Part shown: positions 1-8,917 of the stretch, piece by piece
Layout of the letters: each line of letters opens with the position of its first letter
Position numbering within the stretch: the first letter of the stretch is position 1
Source: Lojkania enalia
Taxonomy: Eukaryota; Ascomycota; Dothideomycetes; Pleosporales
Assembly: GCA_010094045.1 (NCBI GenBank)
Contig: ML986976.1
Span: 1 to 15,277 of the forward strand
DNA length: 15,277 nucleotides
Direction: 5' to 3'
Translations under genes and position numbers: made by a program
The notes under the pieces: generated by a model
Database searches by the model: none
Seen by the model: only the letters and a program-made list of their open reading frames with translations
What the model was told of the DNA's origin: nothing

Positions 1-990
1 AGGGAGGAGTTCTATAAGAATAATCTTATAATTATAAGAGTAGTATTCTAGTAATTAATAAGCTATAGTTTTATTAAATATACCTTAATATTTATAGTAT
101 TTAGATAGTAATTAGAGATTTACTAGTACTTCGTTTTTAGCCTTATCTTCTAGCTCTAGAGCTTACTTATCTTTAATCAGCCGCTCAATTTCGTATAGAG
201 ACGTAGAGAAAAACTCGTTCTCTTTCCTCTTTATATTAAAGTAGAAAGTATTAGCTAAGATAAGAGCGATAATAGAAGAATAAACTTTCTTCGGATTAGG
301 TTTAGACTTTATTATATATAGGCGTATAAGAGCTCTAAGCTTATTTAGACTATAGGTTATAAAAGACTAATATAGTTTTAGTAGTCTTAGTAGACCCTTA
401 ATATAATAGATAGTCGGACTGTAAGACTATTAATACTAGTCCTTTTTCTATAGAGCGTTGCGTTGCTAAATATCTAGCTCTACCTCCTTATTATATATTA
501 GCTAAGTTAATTATATAAGAAGAGAAGGTGAAAGATTATAAGTAGTAGGATACTTAGAGGGCTATATAATCCGATTCTTATCCGTATCTAGCTGTAGTTA
601 AAAATAATATAACTATTTAATACTAATAATACAATCCTAAATACCTAGATTTATAATAATAAATAGGTAGTTTTAGATAGTTCTCCTATTAATTTATAAG
701 TATAAGTAGATATACTAATTAACTAGGGTTTAGATTTAGTCCTAAAAACCTTTAACGGTAATTTTAAAGGGTAAGTACTATATTAATATATATAGGGCTT
801 AGAAGAGTAATCTAACTACTATAAAATTAAGGAATAGGAAGCCTTAGGTACCTATATTAATAGGGGTATTTAGTTATATACCAACCCCTTTTAAATATAG
901 AATAGTAGGAATTTAGAAGTACTTCCCTCTAAATAAATACAATAAATTAATATTTAATAAATTATACTTATTTAAGCCTAGGATAGAGAG
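1..990 (-). pseudogene. Gypsy Pol N-terminal part (aspartic protease and linker to RT), decayed
   Basis: The protease would cleave the Gag-Pol polyprotein. The catalytic site is at 850-858, read as NIG in the context PINIGT*GF; the family has DTG. The change D to N and T to I is what G-to-A and C-to-T mutation gives. Further on, a retropepsin-like stretch (PFKITVKGF) is followed by a long linker containing FFSTSLYEIERL, and near the left edge by a segment resembling the gypsy motif just before RT (EYY...DVFSK...YDHKI), read here as LLEYYSYNYKIIL. One frame (codon first bases at multiples of 3) holds from about 990 to position 1. Many in-frame stops are present. The protein continues beyond the window. 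Confidence 0.75.
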
Positions 991-2340
991 TTTTCTTAAA
1001 TATCTCTATTTCCCACCCGAGAACTATCTAGATAGTACTTATTTACGTCTAGAAACTCTTCTTCCTTAATCTCCTTTTATTTAACCTCTATCTTTTATAC
1101 TTTAAAGACTATATATTTGTTTATAAAATATTCTAGTTTACTATAATTATAGTAATTATTTAGGGTTGTATACCTTTTAGGTATATAAGTCTTACTAGAT
1201 TATTAAAGAGCGATTATAGTAGAACAAGGTATTAATATTAGGGTAGATTAGGGTGGTATTAGATTATAGGTTACCTTAGATAAACTCTTAGAAACCTTCT
1301 AGTACTGATCCGAATTTATTTTAACTATAACCTATAAGCTAATAGTTCGTTCTAGAAGGTTAGAAATACTCCTCCTTTCTATATTATAAGCTGTTAAGTA
1401 GGCGATTATAGTATTAAAGGAGCCTTTCTATATAAGCTTAAAGCTAAGGTTTAGTATCTTTAAGCTGGGGAGGATCTTATCCTATAGGTAGAAAAACTAC
1501 TTAGATTAGAATATAGATCCTCTAATAGCTGTACTAATAATGCGAGCTTTAAAAGTTGAGAATACTTCTCCCTTATTTATTTTTAGGACCTGAAACGCCT
1601 ATCGCGCTTCTATCTCTTTATTATCTATAATAAAATACGATTATAGAAGTAAAATTATTTCTTTAGTATTCTTAAACTAATACTAGTCTAATTTAGCTAG
1701 GTATTTTAGCTCTAGATACTCTTTTATAGTACTAGAGGTATATTTCTATACTAATACTATATATATATATATTCTATTAGATAGTAATCTATATTAATCT
1801 TAAGTCGGTCTAGGATTAAAGCTTACTATTATTTAAATATAGGTTTACTACTATCTATAAGACTTTTAATCTTAGGCGTACGTTTAATAAGGTAGGTTTA
1901 AGGGGGCTTAGGGGTGGCTAAAAGGTTTCTTACTAGAGGAGTTACAAAAGTTTTTTAGTATATTATTAGTACTAATTTAGTAGTTTATAGAAGTTAATCG
2001 GGACTAATAGTTCTCTATTATATTAAGCGTACGATCTCCTCTTATAAAATTACAATTTATTCCTTAAAGGTTAGTTTACTCTAATTTTCTTCCGAATTAG
2101 ATAGGCTCTTTACTACCAGCCTTATAGAGAGGGGTCCGCCTGTTATAGGGCCCCTTATAGAAAGTAATAGTTATTCTATACGCGTAGATAGAAGTTTACT
2201 CGTACTATAACTTACGCGTATATTAATTCTAGTATAGGAATTAGAAGGTAAATTATAGTTAGATATTAGCAGTTACCTCTAATTCTAATAGATTATTAGT
2301 AGTCTCTAAGTTTCTACCTAGGCGCACTTTATACGGCTTT
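972..2340 (-). pseudogene. Gypsy Gag (capsid and zinc knuckle), decayed
   Basis: Gag would form the capsid and bind RNA. At about 1622-1380 the minus strand reads NKEIEAR*AFQVLKINKG, then FSTFKARIISTAIRGS and a capsid-like block ending AYLTAYNIERR, which resembles fungal gypsy Gag. A knuckle lies at 1113-1154 with exact CX2CX4HX4C spacing, but all three Cys and the His read as Tyr (TGC/TGT to TAC/TAT, CAT to TAT). The frame is low in stops up to about 2340; no start codon survives, so the N-terminus is approximate. The frame ends at TAG 978-980 or TAA 972-974, either of which could itself be a mutated Gln codon. Pol lies in the -1 frame relative to Gag and overlaps its end. Confidence 0.7.
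1113..1154 (-). other. CCHC zinc knuckle remnant of Gag, all ligands mutated to Tyr
   Basis: The minus strand reads YYNYSKLEYFINKY, matching CX2CX4HX4C position for position with each Cys or His replaced by Tyr. All four replacements are single C-to-T or G-to-A changes. Confidence 0.7.
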
Positions 2341-2825
2341 TCTAAAGGCAATTCTAATTGTAGGGGATAGAAAGTTCTAAACCTAAAGGCTTTAATTAAT
2401 AGAAGATTTCTAAGATTCTATTTAGGTAACTAAATAATTTAATATAATAGTATATAAATATTATAACCTAAACTAAATTAGGTATATTTTAAACTTAGAC
2501 ATATTTAAATAAACAATTAATACGATATTATTAAAGAGGCTATTACTAGTAGTATTAAGTTCTTCTATATAATATAATAGTATAGATAAGATAATAGGTC
2601 TAAATATAGTACGAATCTACTTAGAGGTATATAAGAGTATATAGGGGATTAGAGACCTAAGAATTCTATTAACACTTATAGGCCTTATATAAAAGGATAT
2701 AGAAGAACTACTAAGCTACTTATAAAGGAGTATACAACTATATACAGAAGGGAAAAGGGACAAAACTAGAAGTAAAATAAGATAAGCGAAAAGCTTTAGG
2801 ATAAGATTATATATAAAGCTTTTCG
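2341..2825. other. Junction region between gypsy Gag and LINE RNase H, unassigned
   Basis: This should hold the gypsy 5' leader or LTR, or upstream LINE sequence. No LTR boundary, primer-binding site or RT motif could be made out. The plus-strand frame used by the LINE RNase H can be followed back to roughly 2640 with many stops, giving segments such as VYRGLET, but I do not recognise a domain there. It ends with a perfect 12-bp inverted repeat. Confidence 0.4.
2787..2825. repeat. Perfect 12-bp inverted repeat (hairpin)
   Basis: cgaaaagcttta at 2787-2798 pairs exactly with taaagcttttcg at 2814-2825, leaving a 15-base loop. It is more GC-rich than most chance palindromes here. It lies just upstream of the recognisable RNase H. 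No terminator-like U tract follows. Confidence 0.6.
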
Positions 2826-3803
2826 TGGAACGATTTCTTCGCATTATTATATATAGAAGACTACTAGCTAGAATAGATAGATATATATATAGACGTATTA
2901 GTAAGGAATATTAGGGTAGATATTAGAGTATATACTAGACTATTATAAATTTATATCTTAAAAATAGTAGTAAGATTAAACTAGGCGGATATATATCTAA
3001 CTAAACTACTAGTAATTAGTAAAACTACTAACTAGCTGTAGGGTCTATTATATATAGCCCTTAATAAAGACGGTTAGCTTATACTAGTATTAAGTATTAG
3101 AATCTTCTCTAACTTATAATTAGTACTTCTATTAGTATATAGTTAACAAGCTAGTATATATTAAGTTACTATAATAGAGATTATTAAGAAACTTTAGATA
3201 ACTAATACTACGCTGTATTAGATCCTAAAATATATAGGGATCGAGAGAAATAAGTAGGTAAATAGACTAGTAAAGGAAGTAATAAGAGAAGAAAGTAAGT
3301 AGCTATTATAGTAAGATAGAGTACTATAGTATCTAACGCGGTTAGTACTAGAAAGAGCTAACGTAATAATAGAACCGCTCCTACTAAAGTAGAAAGAGAA
3401 GAGAAAGTTTATATAGAAGATTAATATAGTATTCTATTTAGGTAAGTTAGTAGAAATATACTAACAGCTAAATAGTAATAAAGCGGCTATTATTATATAG
3501 CTATAAACGGGTAAAACGTTCCTTAATAAATATCTTTATAAGATTAAGGTTGTAGATATAGTAGTATACGAGTATAGATATAAAGAGTTAATAGTATATT
3601 TTCTCTTCTTATATAGAAAGTAGAGATAGTAAAGAGCTAAGTTATAATAGTAGTATAGATAGTAGTTTAGCGAGCTATTATACGTACTAGGAGGATACTT
3701 AAATAGATAAGAGGGAAGTAGGTAGAGTATAGATAGACTAATTTAATACTAGAAGCTAGATATAGAAGTAGTTAAGGTAACAATTAAATTTACAAAGAGT
3801 ATA
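2826..3803 (+). pseudogene. Tad1-like LINE ORF2 C-terminal part (RNase H and Cys-rich tail), decayed, split by transposon
   Basis: Non-LTR retrotransposon polyprotein fragment. In one plus-strand frame (codons starting at multiples of 3) the RNase H signature is clear. The first catalytic Asp survives at 2892 (family TDAS, here IDVL). The SDSQSAL motif reads SNL*LVL, with Asp to Asn at 3111. WVPGHxG is reduced to *ILKYIGI near 3210. The ADRLAKEA helix reads VNRLVKEV at 3258. A LINE C-terminal block follows: L*TGKTFLNKYLYKIK, then YEYRYKE at 3567 where the family has CxCG, and YFLFLYRK*. The frame ends in IKFTKSI at 3803, where copy A begins, and resumes at 5678. Endonuclease and reverse transcriptase are absent, so the copy is 5'-truncated or was cut by the adjoining gypsy element. 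Confidence 0.75.
3802..3803. repeat. TA target-site duplication, left of copy A
   Basis: TA directly precedes the TIR start acgtatag; the matching TA is at 5676-5677. pogo/Tc1-mariner elements insert at TA. Confidence 0.85.
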
Positions 3804-3870
3804 ACGTATAGTATAAATAAGCTAATTACCTAAGCAAGCTGATTATAATACTAAAACTCTACTAAAATCG
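3804..3870 (+). repeat. Left TIR of copy A
   Basis: Begins acgtatagtataaataagct. It contains two copies of a taagcgagct-like word 17 bp apart (here RIP-altered to taaataagct and taagcaagct). It matches the reverse complement of 5609-5675 with mostly transition differences. Confidence 0.9.
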
Positions 3871-3893
3871 TAATAATTATACTTTATAGTATT

Positions 3894-5546
3894 ATACTAC
3901 AACTAATAACTACAGAATTAATTTAGAAAGAAGCTAGAATATAGCTTATACTCTAAGCTCTTTAATAAGACGCGATACTAACTATACGTCGTATTATATT
4001 AATCTATAATATCTCCTAAAGTATACTTAGTATATAAAGGTAAGGAATAGCTTTATAATACGATTACTAGCCTAATTTAATAAAGCTTAGTAAGACTAAA
4101 GAGTAGGTAATTGTTTAGTATATACTAGATCTAGATATAAGAGGATTTCCGCTACAGCTTACTACTATTTAAAATATAGCTAATTTACTACTAGCTGCGC
4201 GTTCTACTAGCTAGATTAGAAAGAACTAGGTAGAGAACTTTATTAAACGTACGCCTAAGTTTAAGGTTAAATTTAATTAAAAGTATAACTATTTAAGAAT
4301 TAAATACGAGGATCTTAAGGTTATAGAAGGCTGGTTCTACCTTATACAGAATATAAAAGCTAAGTATAGTATTATTAATAAAAATATATACAACTTTAAC
4401 AAATTAGGCTTTATAATAAGTATAATATCGATAGAAGTAGTAGTTACTAGCTCTAAAAGATAGAATTAACTAAAGCAGCTCCAGCTAGATAATTATAAGT
4501 AGACTATAGTTATTTAAGGTATTAACGCGATAGGATAGATAATACTACCTTTTATTATCTTTATAGGTATCTACCACCTCTCTATATAGTATAAAGAAGA
4601 TAATATTCTACCAACCTAGGCTATATAGGTTACTAATAACAGCTGGACAATAAATAATATTAGTATTAAGTAGTTAAAGTACTTTAACGCGTATATAAAG
4701 GATCGTACTATTAGTACGTATTAATTACTAATTCTTAACAGCTATAAGAGCTACAACTCGCTTAAATTTAAGCAGCTCTATAAAGAAAAGAATATTATTA
4801 CTCTCTATATACCTTTATATTTATTATACCTACTACAGCTATTAGATATAGGTTATTTCTCGCCTTTAAAAACTATATATAGGTACTAAGTCGAGTAGCT
4901 AATATGTGGTTATATTAACCATATTATAAAAATCGAGTTCTTATCCTACTTTAAAGTAGCTTTTAACGTAGTAATTACGAAGAGTAATATTCTAAGTAGC
5001 TTTTAAGGCGCTAGTCTAGTTCTATTTAATCTAAATATAGTACTATTAAAGCTTAAAGTTCGACTATATACGCTAATACCTTCTATAGTTAAAGATACCC
5101 TTTAGGAGTTAAAAATACTAAGTAATTCTATTAAATTTGGGTCTTAATCTATATACGTTTAATTAAGAGTTTAAAAGTATTTAGATAGCTTATCTATTTT
5201 AATAGTAGAGGCGTTTAAATAGTTTATAAAGAGTGCTGTATATATAATATATAAAAATATACTATTACGTGCTTAGGTTACTAAGCTTTAAATAGCTAAT
5301 AAAGCTGCTATATAACGTTAATTATATAAAAGAAAGTATATATAGAACAAAGGTAATCTAACGATTAAAAAAGGTACTTAATTAACTACTCTAAAAGAGT
5401 TTAGCGTTTATACTAATAGAAAGAAGAGTAGAAAGAAGGCGCGCGTTAATAGAAACTAGCTAACTTAAAAGTATTACAAGTAGTATAGCGAGGCTAGACA
5501 TAATTCGCAGACGTATAAAAATGATACTATAGATATAGAAGAATAG
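3894..5546 (+). pseudogene. Fot1/pogo-type transposase (DDE_1, CENP-B-like), decayed, copy A
   Basis: Cut-and-paste transposase; 550 codons, close to Fot1 (about 540 aa). The start is inferred at ATA 3894 (probably a mutated ATG) because it is in frame with the C-terminal stop at 5544-5546. N-terminal DNA-binding part: LTIRRIILIYNIS with VIV*YILDLDIRGFPLQL, the psq/CENP-B helix-turn-helix region. DDE part: YNFNKLGF (family FDETGF, first Asp now Asn), LLILNSYKSYNS (family LDGHxSHNS, second Asp now Asn), LLQLLDIGYFSPL (third Asp kept). The C-terminal knuckle reads YYK*YSEARHNSQTY; the family has CxxCxxxGHNxRTC. The whole length stays in one frame with many stops and no indel, so inactivation was by point mutation alone. 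Confidence 0.9.
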
Positions 5547-5608
5547 GCTACTATATTATATAGTATAATAGAATATAAGAAAGTATAATATTTTACGAAA
5601 AGTAGTCG

Positions 5609-5675
5609 CGATTTTAGTATAGTTTTAGCATTATAATTAGCTCGCTTAGGTGATTAGCTCGCTTATACTATACGT
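5609..5675 (-). repeat. Right TIR of copy A
   Basis: Reverse complement begins acgtatagtataagcgagct. Both internal repeats are less mutated than in the left TIR (taagcgagct twice, 17 bp apart), so the two ends of one element differ in RIP load. Confidence 0.9.
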
Positions 5676-5677
5676 TA
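5676..5677. repeat. TA target-site duplication, right of copy A
   Basis: TA directly follows the TIR end ...atacgt, matching 3802-3803. Confidence 0.85.
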
Positions 5678-5740
5678 GGGTAGCTACAACTAAAGGTATA
5701 AAATAAAGTAAGTAGAGATAAGAGAGAAGTAGATAAGTAG
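5678..5740 (+). pseudogene. LINE ORF2 extreme C-terminus, resumes after copy A
   Basis: In frame with 3801-3803 once copy A is removed, the sequence reads G*LQLKV*NK, completing the family's TGRLQ ending. The true stop cannot be told from RIP stops; the tail may extend to about 5840. The 3' UTR and insertion end of the LINE were not resolved. Confidence 0.6.
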
Positions 5741-7041
5741 AGGTAGCTAAGAGTTTCCTCTTCTACCTTATAGGCGTAGAATAATAAGCTATCTATAAAC
5801 GTGCCTTAGCTAGTATACTACTAATTAAGAGATATATAACACCGGAAATACCCTATAGATATAAGGCTATAACTAGTTATATAGCTTGTCCTATATATAG
5901 TAGTATATTACTTTTCTTTCTTTCCTTTATTAAGTATAGAGTTAGATATTAGATAAGTAGGTCTTATAGTTAGCCTTTAAAATAGAGCAGGTATAAGAAA
6001 GTATAATATATATAGCTAGCACTTTATAACAGCCTATACTTATAGGGTATATAGCTATAATAGAATATATATATATATATACACGCCAGCTAGCCTAAAT
6101 AGTATATTTAGTAAGGCCTTTATCTCTAGTATAGTTATAGTACTATATAAAGCGTTCTTTCTTTACAGGTGCTATATTATTAAATACTACTAAGACCTAA
6201 ATCTACTATTAATAATTTAACGTAATAACTAAAAAAGGTATTAAATCTAGAAGTTATAGAATATATAAAAAATATATAGATAGATATAATAGCTTTATTT
6301 AATTCTATTTATAAAGCTATTAGAACTTAATATTAATATAGCTATTATAGTTATCTACTAGTAATAGATAGTATTATAAATTAATAATAGTAGTTTAAGA
6401 TATAAAAATATATTATAGCTATTTAGTACTAATTATATATAATATCTAACTATTATTTAAAATAGTATATAATAAATCTATTATTAAGTTAATTATATAT
6501 TAAATAGATTATAAACTTTTATTTTTAAAAATAATTAAATATAAGCTAGTAAATAGAATATATAATATCTTATCTAGATTAAAGTTAAATTTAAGGTTCT
6601 TAGTACTATAGTTAGAATTAAGGTAGAATTCTTAGTACTAAAATATAGATTAGGTAGAAATTTTTAGTATTAAAGTTAAGGTTAGAGTAGAGTTTTTAGT
6701 ACTAGAGTATAAGGTTAAGGTAGAAATACTCTATAAAGTTCTTTTATAATTATAGAAAATAATTATATATTATATATTTATTATAGTAAATTATTATAGT
6801 AGAGAACTATTTTTATTTAAAGAAGCCTTTTTTAAGCCTAAAACTATCTAGAGATTATAACTCTACTCTAATAGAAGATTAAACTTCTTATAGTATTACT
6901 TTACTAAATATATATTCTTATTTTAGATAGTAATCTACTTTATATAAATTATATTTATATTATAATCTAGTATAGTTAATATTATATAGTATAAATTATA
7001 TGAAAAATATATACCTTTAAAGAATCTAATAAGAAAAACTT
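5741..7041. other. AT-rich spacer, probable LINE 3' end plus unassigned sequence
   Basis: I recognise no gene. It holds a short (TA)n run at about 6066-6081, a 32-bp minisatellite at about 6571-6735, and very A/T-rich sequence between. At the right end (about 6840-7041) plus-strand frames are moderately open, and the reading KESNKKNFSRFLKSFNYA crosses the TA target of copy B if that element is removed. Copy B may therefore have landed in an older coding relic, but I cannot name it. Confidence 0.4.
6571..6735 (+). repeat. 32-bp imperfect tandem repeat (minisatellite)
   Basis: The landmark word tagtact/tagtatt recurs at 6601, 6633, 6665 and 6697, exactly 32 bp apart, each preceded by a T-rich word (gttct, attct, ttttt) and followed by an A/G-rich stretch like gttaaggttaaggtaga. 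About four full units plus partial flanking units are present. Units differ mainly by transitions, as expected from RIP on a pre-existing array. Confidence 0.8.
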
Positions 7042-7043
7042 TA
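7042..7043. repeat. TA target-site duplication, left of copy B
   Basis: TA precedes acgtatag; partner at 8916-8917. Confidence 0.85.
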
Positions 7044-7110
7044 ACGTATAGTATAAGCGAGCTAATTACCTAAGCGAGCTGATTATAATACTAAAACTAT
7101 ACTAAAATCG
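7044..7110 (+). repeat. Left TIR of copy B
   Basis: Begins acgtatagtataagcgagct and carries two taagcgagct words 17 bp apart. Pairs with 8849-8915. Confidence 0.9.
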
Positions 7111-7172
7111 CGACTACTTTTCGCAAAATATTATACATTCTTATATTCTATCGTATTATATAGTATAGTAGC

Positions 7173-8825
7173 CTATTCTTCTATATCTATAGCATCATTT
7201 TTATACGTCCGCGAGTTATACCCAACCTTACTATACTACCTATAGCACCTTTAAATCGGCTGGTCTCTATTAACACGCGCCTTCTTTCTACTCTTCTTTC
7301 TATTAGTATAAGCGCTAAACTCTTTTAGAGTAGTTAATTAAGCGTTTTCTTTAATTAGTAGGTTACCTTTCTTCTATATACACTTTCTTTTATATAATCG
7401 ATGTTATATAATAGCTTTATTAACTACTTAAAGCTTAGCAACCTAAGCGTGTAATAGTACGTTTCTATATATTATATATATAATACCCTTTATAAACTAT
7501 TTAAACGCCTCTACTATTAAAGTAGATAAGCTATTTAGGTGCTTTTAAACTCTTAATTAAATATATGTAGATTAAGACCTAAATTTAATAGAATTATTTA
7601 GTATTTTTAACTCCTAAAGGGTATTTTTAACTATAGAGGGTATTAGTATATATAGTTAAACTTTAAGCTTTAATAGTATTATATCTAGATTAAATAGAAC
7701 TGGACTAGCGCCTTAAAAGCTACTTAAGATATTACTCTTCGCAATTGCTGCGTTAAAAGCTACTTTAAAGTAGAGTAAGAACTCGATTTTTATAATATAG
7801 TTAATATAACCGTATATTAGCTGCTCGACTTAACGCCTATATATAGTCTTTAAAGGTGAGAAACAACCTATATCTAGTAGCTACAATAGGTATAATAAAT
7901 ATAGAGGTATATAGAGAGTAATAATATTCTTTTTCTCGTAGAGCTGCCTAAATTTAAATAAGTTATAGCTCTTATAGCTATTAAAAATTAGTAATTAATG
8001 TATACTAATAGTATAATCTTTTATATACGCGTTAAAGTACTTTAACTACTTAATACTAATATTATTTATCGTCCAGCTGTTATTAGTAACCTATATAACC
8101 TAGGTTAGTAGAATATCGTCTTCTTTATATTATATAGAGAGGTGGTAGGTGCTTATAAAGATAATAAAAGATAGTATCGCCTATCCTATCGCGTTAATAC
8201 TCTAGATAACTATAGTCTACTCGCGATTATCTAGCTGGAGCTGCTTTAGTTAATTCCGTCTCTTAGAGCTAGTAACTACTACTCCTATTAATATTACGCT
8301 TATTATAAAGCCTGATTTATTAAAGTTGTATATATCTTTATTAATAATACTATACTTAGCCTTTATATTGTATATAAGGTAGAACTAGCCTCTTATAACC
8401 TTAAAATCCTTATATTTAGCTTTTAAATAGTTGTACTTTTAATTGAATTTGACCTTAAGCTTAGACGTACGTTTAATAAAGTTCTCTACCCAGTTCTTTC
8501 TAACCTAGCTAGTAGAGTACGCAGCTAGCAGTAAATTAGCTATATCTTAAATAGTAGTAAACTGCAGCGGAAATCCTCTTATATTTAGATCTAGTATATA
8601 CTAAACAATTACCTACTCCTTAATCTTACTAAGCTTTATTAAATTAGGCCAGCAATTATATTATAAAGTTGTTCCTTACTTTCGTATATTAAGTATTCTT
8701 TAGGAAATATTATAGATTAATATAATACGATATATAGTTAGTATTATGTTTTATTAAAGAGCTTAGAGTGTAAACTATATTCTAGCTTCTTTCTAAATTA
8801 ATTTTACAGTTGTTAATTATAGTAT
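7173..8825 (-). pseudogene. Fot1/pogo-type transposase (DDE_1), decayed, copy B
   Basis: Partner of the copy A transposase, 1653 bp from ATA 8823-8825 (inferred former ATG) to TAG 7173-7175, at the same offsets as in copy A. The first catalytic motif reads YNFNKSGF (Asp to Asn). The second reads IFNSYKSYN (Asp to Asn). The third reads LLDIGCFSPLK, with Asp and the neighbouring Cys kept. The C-terminal knuckle reads RCYR*YSKVGYNSRTY, with one Cys surviving that copy A lost. The two copies lost different residues, so comparing them would recover most of the ancestral protein. Confidence 0.9.
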
Positions 8826-8848
8826 AATACTATAAAGTATAATTATCG

Positions 8849-8915
8849 CGATTTTAGTAAAATTTTAGTATTATAATCAGCTCGCTTAGGTGATCAGCTC
8901 GCTTATACTATACGT
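8849..8915 (-). repeat. Right TIR of copy B, least mutated copy of this TIR
   Basis: Its reverse complement reads taagcgagctgatcacc and then taagcgagctgatta, keeping the TGATCA that the other three TIRs have lost wholly or in part (TAATTA or TAATCA). It is the best guide to the original end sequence. Confidence 0.9.
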
Positions 8916-8917
8916 TA
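8916..8917. repeat. TA target-site duplication, right of copy B
   Basis: TA follows ...atacgt, matching 7042-7043. Confidence 0.85.

Larger units (their letters stand above)
1..2400 (-). mobile_element. Ty3/gypsy-type LTR retrotransposon, partial, RIP-degraded
   Basis: Reading the minus strand through stops gives Gag, then a CCHC knuckle, a retropepsin-like protease and the protease-RT linker, in the gypsy order. The element runs off the left edge, so reverse transcriptase proper, integrase and the 3' LTR are outside the window. The 5' LTR should lie above about 2350 but I could not delimit it, because RIP erases TG...CA ends and only one LTR could be present. The upper boundary is therefore approximate. 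Frames stay open apart from RIP-type stops, with no obvious indels. Confidence 0.75.
3804..5675 (+). mobile_element. Fot1/pogo-type DNA transposon, copy A, 1872 bp, RIP-inactivated
   Basis: The element has 67-bp TIRs (3804-3870 and 5609-5675), flanking TA duplications, and a decayed DDE transposase filling the interior. Size and layout fit the Fot1/pogo group of fungi, about 1.9 kb. It is inserted in the LINE C-terminus: joining 3803 to 5678 restores the LINE frame (TKSI followed by G*LQL, where the family has TGRLQ). Its sister, copy B, is exactly the same length in the opposite orientation. Confidence 0.9.
7044..8915 (-). mobile_element. Fot1/pogo-type DNA transposon, copy B, 1872 bp, inverted relative to copy A
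   Basis: Same family as copy A: identical length, identical TIR length, and transposase start and stop at identical offsets from the ends. The transposase is on the minus strand. Wherever the two were compared, the differences are mostly C/T or G/A, the RIP pattern. The pair forms a large inverted repeat with a 1368-bp spacer between the inner ends (5676-7043). Confidence 0.9.

Noticed and set aside
1440..1700. LINE reverse transcriptase on the minus strand, tried because of an apparent YADD-like remnant near 1530-1545
   Set aside because: The frame reads as gypsy Gag capsid (FSTFKARIISTAIRGS) leading to a zinc knuckle and protease; no RT motifs around it.
6060..6085. (TA)n run as a promoter or origin
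   Set aside because: Alternating TA runs are expected by composition here and recur at 1760, 9395 and 12130; no other signal.
7042..8917. CRISPR-like or operator-like reading of the repeated taagcgagct words
   Set aside because: They are the duplicated motifs inside 67-bp TIRs with TA flanks and a transposase between; there is no array with spacers.
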